Shown here piece by piece: positions 1-7,150 of a stretch of DNA of 64,000 nt. The position numbers and the translations under genes were made by a program. Within the stretch, counting starts at the first letter, position 1, and each line of letters opens with the position of its first letter. The notes under the pieces were generated by a model that was not told where the DNA came from, ran no database searches, and saw only the letters and a list, made by a program, of their open reading frames with translations. This stretch comes from Jiangellales bacterium. Its GTDB lineage: Bacteria > Actinomycetota > Actinomycetes > Jiangellales > Jiangellaceae. The stretch lies in contig JAUJNY010000002.1 of NCBI GenBank assembly GCA_030447955.1, forward strand, positions 68,109-132,108. The letters run 5' to 3'.

Positions 1-150
1 CCCGACCGGGTGCTCGTCTACGCCGAGGACGGCGAGGCGGTCGCAGCGGCGGTCCACGAGATGGGGCTGTCAGCCCGCAGCACACTGGTGCGCCGCAGCA
101 CGCTGGAGGACGTCTTCCTGCGGCTCACCGGCCGTTCGCTGGCCGACTGA
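1..150 (+). CDS. ABC transporter ATP-binding protein, C-terminal fragment
   Basis: This is the last 49 codons of a gene that begins before the window. The tail contains STLEDVFLRLTGR, the usual C-terminal signature of DrrA/NodI-type ATPases that drive ABC-2 exporters. Two ABC-2 permease genes follow within a few bases on the same strand, so the three form one exporter operon. The Walker motifs lie outside the window, so family assignment rests on the tail and on context. Confidence 0.8.
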   Translation, partial: PDRVLVYAEDGEAVAAAVHEMGLSARSTLVRRSTLEDVFLRLTGRSLAD

Positions 151-166
151 GCGATCACGGAGCGGT

Positions 167-982
167 GTGCTGATGAGTACGGCGACAGCTTCTCGACCAC
201 CCGCGCCTACCGGGTTGGTGTGGCGACAGTTCGACCACTGGCGAGCCCGCTGGCGCCGCACCTGGCGTGGCAGCGCGATCACGAACTTCGTGCTGCCGGT
301 GCTCTACCTGCTCGCGATGGGCGTCGGGCTCGGTGCGTACGTCGACTCCGGTGGTGCTCGGGCATCGCTCGGCGGCACCGACTACCTCGACTTCATTGCG
401 CCGGGCCTGCTCGCGACCGCGGTCATGCAGAACGCCGTCGGCGCCTCGACCTGGCCGGTCATGGGCGCGATCAAGTGGGACAAGACCTACCACGCGATGA
501 TCGCCACCCCGTTGCGCACCCGCGACATCCTGATCGGCAACCTCGGGCTGATCGCGGCCCGTCTCACGCTGACCGCGGCGGTGTTCTGGGTGGTGCTGGT
601 GATCTTCGGTGTGGCGGTGCTCCCGTGGGCCGTTCTCGCCGTACCGGCCGGGGTCCTGGTCGGTCTTGCGCACTCCACACCGCTTTTCGCGTTCGCCGCC
701 TGGCTCGAGCGCGAGACCGGATTCATGCTGTTCTACCGGATCGGCGTGGTGCCCATGTTCTTGTTCTCGGGCGCGTTCTTCCCGGTGTCGCAGCTGCCTG
801 ACCCGCTGGAGTGGCTCGCGCAGGTGATGCCGCTCTACCACGGCGTCGAGCTGGTGCGCGGCCTCACGCTCGGGACTCCCGACCTGCTCGCCGACCTGGG
901 TCACGTCGCCTACCTGGCGCTGTGGTGCGGGGTCGGTTTCCTGCTCGCCGACCGGGCGCTGGCGCGCCGGCTGGGGGGCTGA
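167..982 (+). CDS. ABC-2 type permease, NodJ-like (first of two)
   Basis: A membrane protein of about 270 residues with six predicted hydrophobic segments, forming the channel of an ABC-2 exporter with the upstream ATPase. The segment MFLFSGAFFPVSQLP followed by PLYHGVELVRGL in the last third is typical of the NodJ/DrrB permease group, which exports lipo-oligosaccharides or drugs. The start is either GTG 167 or ATG 173; a CGGAG element at about 158-162 could serve both. Its stop lies two bases before the next permease, so the two are probably co-translated as a heterodimer. The substrate cannot be told from the sequence. Confidence 0.85.
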   Translation: MLMSTATASRPPAPTGLVWRQFDHWRARWRRTWRGSAITNFVLPVLYLLAMGVGLGAYVDSGGARASLGGTDYLDFIAPGLLATAVMQNAVGASTWPVMGAIKWDKTYHAMIATPLRTRDILIGNLGLIAARLTLTAAVFWVVLVIFGVAVLPWAVLAVPAGVLVGLAHSTPLFAFAAWLERETGFMLFYRIGVVPMFLFSGAFFPVSQLPDPLEWLAQVMPLYHGVELVRGLTLGTPDLLADLGHVAYLALWCGVGFLLADRALARRLGG

Positions 983-984
983 CG

Positions 985-1815
985 ATGACGGCCGACAGGG
1001 TCAACGACCTGATCGCGCCCGGAGCGGCCCGGGTAGTGCCGCAGCCGCTCGGCCGGTTCGCGGCCCGGCATCTCGTCGATCGCAACTACCGCGTGTACCG
1101 GCGGGACTGGCTGCTCTTCATCACCGGCTTCCTCGAGCCGCTGCTCTACCTGCTCTCCATCGGCATCGGCATCGAGCAGCTGGTCGGCGACTTCACGTTG
1201 CCCAACGGGTCCCGCGTCTCCTACACCGAGTTCGTGGCCCCGGCGATGCTGGCCGCATCGGCGATGAACGGCTCGCTCTTCGACGCGACGTTCGGTGTCT
1301 TCTTCAAGCTGAAGTACGAGAAGGTCTACGACGCCGTCCTGGCTACGCCGCTGCGGCCGGTCGATGTGGCCGTCGGCGAGCTGGTGTGGTCGCTGGTGCG
1401 CGGGGCCCTGTACGCCGGCGCCTTCGTGGTGGTGATGGCGGTGCTCGGGCTCACCAGCTCCGGGTGGACGGTCCTCGCGCCGGTCGCCGCAGTCGTTATC
1501 GGATATGCCTTCGCCGGTGCGGGCATGGCTTTGACGACGTGGATGCGCACCTGGCAGGACTTCGACTTCATCACGCTGGCGGTGCTGCCGATGTTCTTGT
1601 TCTCGGCGACCTTCTTTCCGCTGGACCGCTACCCCGACGGTGTGCAGTGGCTGGTTCAGCTCACACCGCTCTACCACGGCGTGGTGCTCTGTCGGGGCCT
1701 GACCACCGGTGCCGTCGGTGTCGAGATGCTGATCGCGGTGGCGTACCTGCTCGTGATGGGGACTGTGGGGCTGCTTGTCGCCTCCCGCCGGATCGGTGCG
1801 CTACTCCTGCGCTGA
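985..1815 (+). CDS. ABC-2 type permease, NodJ-like (second of two)
   Basis: A 276-residue multi-span membrane protein, paralogous to the gene before it. It shares the pattern MFLFSATFFPLDRYP and then PLYHGVVLCRGL, so the pair probably arose by duplication and works as a heterodimer with the ATPase encoded upstream. The open frame extends upstream to 811 inside the previous gene, but ATG 985, two bases after the previous stop, is where the homologous sequence begins. The spacing implies one operon. The substrate is unknown. Confidence 0.85.
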   Translation: MTADRVNDLIAPGAARVVPQPLGRFAARHLVDRNYRVYRRDWLLFITGFLEPLLYLLSIGIGIEQLVGDFTLPNGSRVSYTEFVAPAMLAASAMNGSLFDATFGVFFKLKYEKVYDAVLATPLRPVDVAVGELVWSLVRGALYAGAFVVVMAVLGLTSSGWTVLAPVAAVVIGYAFAGAGMALTTWMRTWQDFDFITLAVLPMFLFSATFFPLDRYPDGVQWLVQLTPLYHGVVLCRGLTTGAVGVEMLIAVAYLLVMGTVGLLVASRRIGALLLR

Positions 1816-1867
1816 CCAGCGCGCGCTAGGTTCGTCCAGGCACGCAAGCGGCGGCGGGGGGAGGCTA

Positions 1868-2914
1868 GTGCCGACCCTCCTCTACCGGGTTGCGCGCCTC
1901 GTGCGCACCCGGCTTACCGCGTGGCGGTTGCCGCTGGCCATTGTCGTGTTCGTCTTCACCACGAGTTGGCTCGCCATGTGGCTGGTGGAGCCCGCTGGCA
2001 ACACCATCACCAGCCCGGCGAACTACTGGTGGTACTTCATCGTCACGGCGGCCACGGTCGGCTACGGCGACTTCTTCCCGGAGTCCATCGGGGGGCACAT
2101 CGTCGGCGCCTACGTCATCATCGGCGGCATCGTGACCCTGACCATCCTGTTCGCCCAGCTGGCTTCGTACATCCAGTCCATCAGGGGAAGGCGGATCAGA
2201 GGCGTGGTGGCGCTCGACCTCGAGGGGCACATCGTTGTCCTCGGTTACACGCCCGGCCGCACCGAGAGGATCCTGGCCGAGCTGGCGGCCGAGCGGCGCG
2301 TCCGGGTGGCCCTGTGCGCCTGGGAGGACGTCGAGGAGAACCCGGTGCCGGAGCAGGCCGAGGTGCAGTTCGTGCGCGGCGACCTCACCACCGTCGATGT
2401 GATGACGCGAGCCTGTGTGGCGCGGGCGCGCACCGTGGTCATCGACGGGCGCGACGACAACGAGACGCTCACCATCGCCGTGGCCGTCGACCACGCCAAT
2501 CCCGAGGTGCACATGGTCGCAGCCCTGCGCGACCTCGGTCGCTGCGACCACCTGCGCTACGTCAACCCCCGCGTGCAGTGCGTGCAGTGGCACATGCTGT
2601 ACCTGCTCACCGAGGAAGCCCTCGACCCGGGCATCACCCAGGTCTACAACGACCTGATGAGCAGTGGCGGGCGCGCCAACACCTACTCGCTGCGGCTGCC
2701 TCGCGGCTTCCCGTACGCGACCTTCGGCGACTGCCAGACTCACTTCGGGAACCGCTTTGCCGCAACCCTGCTCGCCATTCGGGGCAGCGACGGCCTGGTC
2801 GTCAGCCCTCGCTGGGACACCCCCGTGGACGAGGGCACGGTCCTGTACTACGTCGCCGCCGGGCGCATCGACCCCGCAGACCTCGGCCGATCACCCAGCG
2901 CCCGAGCCCGGTGA
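1868..2914 (+). CDS. Potassium channel with RCK/TrkA-N domain
   Basis: A two-transmembrane K+ channel subunit of 348 residues. An N-terminal hydrophobic helix (about residues 17-40) is followed by a pore loop with the canonical filter TVGYGD at residues 63-68 and a second helix. A cytosolic TrkA-N (RCK) Rossmann domain then starts near HIVVLGYTPGRTERIL. RCK domains gate such channels in response to Ca2+ or nucleotides. The open frame reaches back to 1775, but GTG 1868 has a strong GGGGGAGG ribosome site just before it and starts immediately ahead of the first helix. It is probably a separate transcription unit from the ABC operon. Confidence 0.9.
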   Translation: MPTLLYRVARLVRTRLTAWRLPLAIVVFVFTTSWLAMWLVEPAGNTITSPANYWWYFIVTAATVGYGDFFPESIGGHIVGAYVIIGGIVTLTILFAQLASYIQSIRGRRIRGVVALDLEGHIVVLGYTPGRTERILAELAAERRVRVALCAWEDVEENPVPEQAEVQFVRGDLTTVDVMTRACVARARTVVIDGRDDNETLTIAVAVDHANPEVHMVAALRDLGRCDHLRYVNPRVQCVQWHMLYLLTEEALDPGITQVYNDLMSSGGRANTYSLRLPRGFPYATFGDCQTHFGNRFAATLLAIRGSDGLVVSPRWDTPVDEGTVLYYVAAGRIDPADLGRSPSARAR

Positions 2915-3002
2915 CCGGGCCATCACGATCGCTTAGCCCACCGACGCCATGGGTAGCGGCCTACCGGCGGTAACCACACATGACCACTCGGGAGGAAGCG
3001 CG

Positions 3003-4193
3003 TTGAAGGCAGTCACGTGGCAAGGCAAGCGAGACGTGCGGGTCGACACCGTGCCCGACCCGACCATCCAGGAACCGACCGATGCGATCATCCGCGTCAC
3101 CACCACCGGTCTGTGCGGCTCCGACCTGCACCTCTACGAAGTGATGGGTCCCTTCCTCGACGCTGGGGATGTCCTCGGCCACGAGCCGATGGGCATCGTC
3201 GAGGAGGTCGGCAGCGAGGTCAGGAACCTGGCGCCGGGCGACCGCGTCGTGGTCCCCTTCCAGATCGCCTGTGGACACTGCTTCATGTGTGGCCAGGGGC
3301 TGCCCACCCAGTGCGAGACGACCCAGGTGCGCGACCAGGGCATGGGCGCGGCGATCTTCGGCTACACCAAGCTGTACGGGCAGGTGCCCGGCGGCCAGGC
3401 GGAGTACCTACGGGTCCCGCAGGCCCAGTACGGGCCGATCAAAGTGCCCGCCGGCCCGCCGGACGACCGGTTCGTCTACCTCTCCGACGTGCTGCCCACG
3501 GCCTGGCAGGCGGTGCAGTACGCCGACATCCCGACCGGCGGCAGTGTCGTCGTCCTCGGACTCGGGCCGATCGGCGACATGGCGACCCGGATCGCCTACC
3601 ACCAGGGGGCGGGCAAGATCATCGGTATCGACCTGGTACCCGAGCGGCTGGAGCGGGTGCGAGCCCACGGGGTCGGGGTTGAGGCGCTGGACCTGCGCGA
3701 TCACGACGACATCGCCGAAGTTGTCCGCGAGCTCACCGACGGCAGGGGCCCCGACTCGGTCATCGATGCGGTCGGCATGGAGGCGCACGGGTCCCCGTCC
3801 GCCAAGGCCGCCCACACGATGGTGGGGCTGCTGCCGGACGCCGTGGGCCAGAAGATGATGGACAAGGCAGGGATCGACCGGCTGGCGGCGCTGCAACTGG
3901 CCATCGACATCGTGCGGCGCGGGGGCACCGTGTCGGTCAGCGGGGTGTACGGCGGCATGGCCGACCCACTGCCGATGCTGACCCTTTTCGACAAGCAGAT
4001 CCAGCTGCGCATGGGTCAGGCCAACGTCAGGCGCTGGGTCGACGACCTCCTGCCCCTGGTGATGGACGACTCCGACCCGCTCGGGGTCGAGAGCTTCGCG
4101 ACGCACCGGCTCCCGCTCGACCAGGCGCCGGACGCGTACGAGCAGTTCCAGCAGAAGAAGGACGGAACGGTCAAGGTTCTGTTCCAGCCGTAG
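3003..4193 (+). CDS. Zinc-dependent alcohol dehydrogenase, formaldehyde dehydrogenase-like
   Basis: A 396-residue medium-chain dehydrogenase. The catalytic zinc ligands lie in LCGSDLH and GHEP. Structural-zinc cysteines appear in CGHCFMCGQGLPTQCE, and the NAD-binding motif is GLGPIG near residue 183. Length and an insertion around AAHTMVGLLPDAVGQKMMDK place it closer to glutathione-independent formaldehyde dehydrogenase-like enzymes than to simple alcohol dehydrogenases. TTG 3003 is chosen because GGAGGAAG precedes it and the family's usual N-terminus (KAVTWQGKRDV) starts there; the GTG at 2949 has no such support. The true substrate is not determined. Confidence 0.88.
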   Translation: MKAVTWQGKRDVRVDTVPDPTIQEPTDAIIRVTTTGLCGSDLHLYEVMGPFLDAGDVLGHEPMGIVEEVGSEVRNLAPGDRVVVPFQIACGHCFMCGQGLPTQCETTQVRDQGMGAAIFGYTKLYGQVPGGQAEYLRVPQAQYGPIKVPAGPPDDRFVYLSDVLPTAWQAVQYADIPTGGSVVVLGLGPIGDMATRIAYHQGAGKIIGIDLVPERLERVRAHGVGVEALDLRDHDDIAEVVRELTDGRGPDSVIDAVGMEAHGSPSAKAAHTMVGLLPDAVGQKMMDKAGIDRLAALQLAIDIVRRGGTVSVSGVYGGMADPLPMLTLFDKQIQLRMGQANVRRWVDDLLPLVMDDSDPLGVESFATHRLPLDQAPDAYEQFQQKKDGTVKVLFQP

Positions 4194-4244
4194 GGCGGCG
4201 TACGCCGTCACGGGAGCCCGAGACAAACGGCTGACCACATCCGG

Positions 4245-5033
4245 GTGACGGGCACGCACGGTCCAGCGCAGCGCGGGATCGGCCTACCGGCCGCGGCGAT
4301 CACCTTTGGCCGCCTCGACGGCAACCGGCACCCCAACGTCGGGGCGCTGCTCGCCGACTACGACAAGGACAGCCCCGGGCCCGACATCGTGTGCACCGGG
4401 ACGATGATCGACGCGAAGGTCTTCCTCACCGCCGCGCACTGCACGGCGTACCTCGACTCGATCGGCATCGAGCGGGTGTGGGTGACGTTCGCTCCCGAGT
4501 ACGACGAGGACTCGACGTCTCGGGCCGGGCTCTTCGCCGGTGGCTACGTCAGCCACCCGGCGTACGGCAGCGGCGGCGCGAAAGATCCTCACGACATCGC
4601 GGTCGTCCTGCTCGACAAGTCGCCCGGTCTCGCTCCCGCCCAGCTGCCCACCGCTGGTCTGCTGAACCGGCTCAAGAGCGGTCATGAGCTGCGAGAGCGC
4701 ACCTTCACCACGGTCGGGTACGGCACGGTGCGTGAGACGAAGAAGACCGGACCGCACGCGTTCTTCTTCGACGGCAAGCGGCGCTTCGTCACGCAGAGCG
4801 CGCTCAACCTCCAGCCGAGCTGGCTGCTGCTGTCGATGCAGCCCTCCACCGGCGACGGCGGCACCTGCTACGGCGACTCCGGCGGCCCGCACTTTCTGGG
4901 CGGCGTGAACAGCGACCTGCTGGTGTCCATCACCGTCACCGGCGACGCGATGTGCCGGGCGACCGACAAGACCTACCGGCTCGACACGCCCTCGGCCAGG
5001 AAGTTCCTCGACAACTTCGTAACCCTGCCCTGA
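4245..5033 (+). CDS. Trypsin-like serine protease (S1)
   Basis: A 262-residue chymotrypsin-fold protease with an intact triad: His65 in LTAAHCT, Asp117 in PHDIAVVLL and Ser212 in CYGDSGGP. Such proteins are normally secreted. The only start in frame is GTG 4245, and the N-terminus (MTGTHGPAQRGIGLPAAAI) has no convincing signal peptide. Either the true start is a rare codon further up, a 5' frameshift removed the leader, or export is by another route. It stands alone between the dehydrogenase and a lipoprotein gene, with no evident operon partner. Confidence 0.85.
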   Translation: MTGTHGPAQRGIGLPAAAITFGRLDGNRHPNVGALLADYDKDSPGPDIVCTGTMIDAKVFLTAAHCTAYLDSIGIERVWVTFAPEYDEDSTSRAGLFAGGYVSHPAYGSGGAKDPHDIAVVLLDKSPGLAPAQLPTAGLLNRLKSGHELRERTFTTVGYGTVRETKKTGPHAFFFDGKRRFVTQSALNLQPSWLLLSMQPSTGDGGTCYGDSGGPHFLGGVNSDLLVSITVTGDAMCRATDKTYRLDTPSARKFLDNFVTLP

Positions 5034-5182
5034 GGTAACTGCCGCCCGAAGAGCTCTCGATGCACCGCACAGAGCGCGCGACGGTGCTGTGGGCGCACTG
5101 CCACGCCTCGTGATGGCGTGCCGGAACCGGGCGCGGCCGGCGTGCGTCGCATCGGTCGCTGGGAGGAGAGAGGGGCTCGGCC

Positions 5183-5938
5183 ATGCGTCGCTGGACCGCC
5201 CACCGTGCCGCCGTCGTGGTGCTCGCCGTTGGTCTCGGCGTCGCTTGCGGATCCAACACCGATCCTGAGACGGCAGAGCGTCCCGTGTCCGGGGATTGCC
5301 CACCGCCACTCACGCAGAGCGACAACAGCACGCACATCGACTGGATCGACTTCGTCAAGCTTGACGGCCGCGAGTATCACCGCCTCGGCTCTGTATATCC
5401 CACATATGGCGGGGAGCAGACGCTGCGGCGGTCGGCACTGGGGCAACCGGTCGCGCGCGTGTGTCAGGAGCTGTCCGGACTCCGCCCCCCTGCCGACTAC
5501 CAGACCCAAGACGGGGACGCGGCGTTTTTGCCGGCAGGCACGCTGTTACACCGCGTGGACGGCTATGCGCCCTGGTTCCGTGTCGGCGCGATTGTCCACG
5601 GCCAGGTGCTTATCTACGAGTTGTTCTCACACCCCGAAGCGAAGACTGGCGCTGACGTGCTTGACATCCGCGGCCGAGTCCGCGCGATCGCCGTAAGGCC
5701 CGGCTACCACGGCGAGCCAGCCGGCACCTCTGAAGCCGGCGACATCCGCCCGATCGTAGATGCGCTGCTGGCCGCCCCAACCGTGGAGTCGCAACGCTCG
5801 GGGCGAGATGTCTACATCGTCTTCCGGCTCACCGATGGCACCACCGTGGTCCGGCCCTACTCGCCAAGACACTCGATCCTCTGGCCACAACTCAAGACCC
5901 CGCAGAAATTCGATGCTCTGGTCGCCGAGCTTGTATGA
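5183..5938 (+). CDS. Putative lipoprotein of unknown function
   Basis: A 251-residue exported protein. The N-terminus MRRWTAHRAAVVVLAVGLGVACGS has basic residues, a hydrophobic stretch and a lipobox-like VAC with Cys22, so it is probably anchored outside the membrane. A GGGAGGAG ribosome site precedes ATG 5183. The mature part (for example HIDWIDFVKLDGREYHRLGS) matches no family I can name. GC content looks a little lower than in neighbouring genes, judged by eye only. Confidence 0.65.
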   Translation: MRRWTAHRAAVVVLAVGLGVACGSNTDPETAERPVSGDCPPPLTQSDNSTHIDWIDFVKLDGREYHRLGSVYPTYGGEQTLRRSALGQPVARVCQELSGLRPPADYQTQDGDAAFLPAGTLLHRVDGYAPWFRVGAIVHGQVLIYELFSHPEAKTGADVLDIRGRVRAIAVRPGYHGEPAGTSEAGDIRPIVDALLAAPTVESQRSGRDVYIVFRLTDGTTVVRPYSPRHSILWPQLKTPQKFDALVAELV

Positions 5939-6178
5939 CTTGAGCAACGGCGCGCCGTTAGCCGGGCTCGGCGAGAAGGTCGCCGCGCAGTGACCAACGC
6001 ACAGACTCAACCCCGGCTGTCGATGCGGTGTTCGTTGCCTCCCGCATGGGACGTGCCACGCGGAGGTACGTCGTACGTGCCTTCTCCCGGTGTACTGACG
6101 GCGATGTCTACGTACGGCTCACGCAAGGTCTTGATGCTGCGGCACACGACCCGACCGTACGCCGCATCGGCAGGGGCG

Positions 6179-7150
6179 TCATGCCTGCCCGGCGTACCAG
6201 GACGCCAGCCGGACGAAACCCTCATCGAGGCTCACGGCTGGCGTCCAGTCCAGCACCGCGCGGGTGCGGCGCTGGTCGAACCAGTGCGTGGTCGCGAGCT
6301 GCTCGGCGAGGAAGCGGGTCATCGGTGGGTCCCCCGCGGGAGCCCGTACGGCCCACAGGGCCTCCGCCGCCGCCCCACCGGCCCAGGCGACCGGGAACGG
6401 CACTCGCCGGCGCGGCGGCCGCACCCCGGCCGCCCGGCACACCCGCGCCACGATTTCGGTTATGGGGCGCGGCTCACCGTTGCTGATGACCAGGGCCTGC
6501 CCGTGGGCGTGCTCGCAGCGATCTACCGCCGCGACGATCGCGGCGGCTGCGTTCGCCACGTAGGTCGTGTCGATGAGTGCCGCTCCGCTGCCGACGAGCG
6601 CCAGCCGGCCGGAGCGGGCCCGTGACACGATCCGCCCGACGAGTTGAGTGTCGCCGGGCCCCCACACCAGGTGCGGCCGTACGGCCACGACGGCGAGCGA
6701 CGGCCCGTCGGCGGCGAGGGCCAGCCACTCCGCCAGCGCCTTGCTGCGCGCGTAGTGACCGCGGGCCGTACGCGGCTCCGCCGGTCCGGCAGGTGCCCCG
6801 ACAAGAGAAGTGCCGGAGTGCGCGACCGCGGGGGAGGAGACGTGCACCAGCCAGCCGACTCCGGTCGCGCGGCAGCCGTCGACGACGTGGCGGGTGCCGG
6901 CGACGTTGACGCGCTCGTACTCCCGCCACGGACCGGTGACGGCGACCTTGGCGGCGAGGTGCACGACGGCGTCCTGACCGCGTACGGCCTGCCGTACCGC
7001 GTCTACGGAGGTGACGTCAGCGAGCACCTCCCGGCAGGGCAGCCCGGACGGCCGGCGCTGCAGCACCGTCACGTCGTCGCCGCGCTCGTACAGCACCTGG
7101 GCGACCGCACCACCGAGCATCCCGCTCGCGCCGGTGACGAGCACCCTCAC
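6179..7150 (-). CDS. oleD: OleD, 2-alkyl-3-oxoalkanoate reductase
   Basis: An extended-type SDR of 323 residues and the last gene of an olefin operon. OleD reduces the beta-keto acid made by OleA to the 2-alkyl-3-hydroxy acid. The nucleotide-binding motif GASGMLG is at residues 7-13 and the YxxxK pair is Tyr133/Lys137 (YARSK). GTG 7150 overlaps the oleBC stop in a GTGA, so translation is coupled. Without its neighbours it would be called only an NAD-dependent epimerase; the assignment as OleD rests on the oleA-oleBC-oleD order. Confidence 0.85.
   Translation of the reverse strand: MRVLVTGASGMLGGAVAQVLYERGDDVTVLQRRPSGLPCREVLADVTSVDAVRQAVRGQDAVVHLAAKVAVTGPWREYERVNVAGTRHVVDGCRATGVGWLVHVSSPAVAHSGTSLVGAPAGPAEPRTARGHYARSKALAEWLALAADGPSLAVVAVRPHLVWGPGDTQLVGRIVSRARSGRLALVGSGAALIDTTYVANAAAAIVAAVDRCEHAHGQALVISNGEPRPITEIVARVCRAAGVRPPRRRVPFPVAWAGGAAAEALWAVRAPAGDPPMTRFLAEQLATTHWFDQRRTRAVLDWTPAVSLDEGFVRLASWYAGQA

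Noticed and set aside
4196..4207. CGGCGTACGCCG palindrome after the alcohol dehydrogenase gene as a terminator
   Set aside because: A 12-base palindrome leaves a stem of only four or so pairs with no loop; too weak to call.
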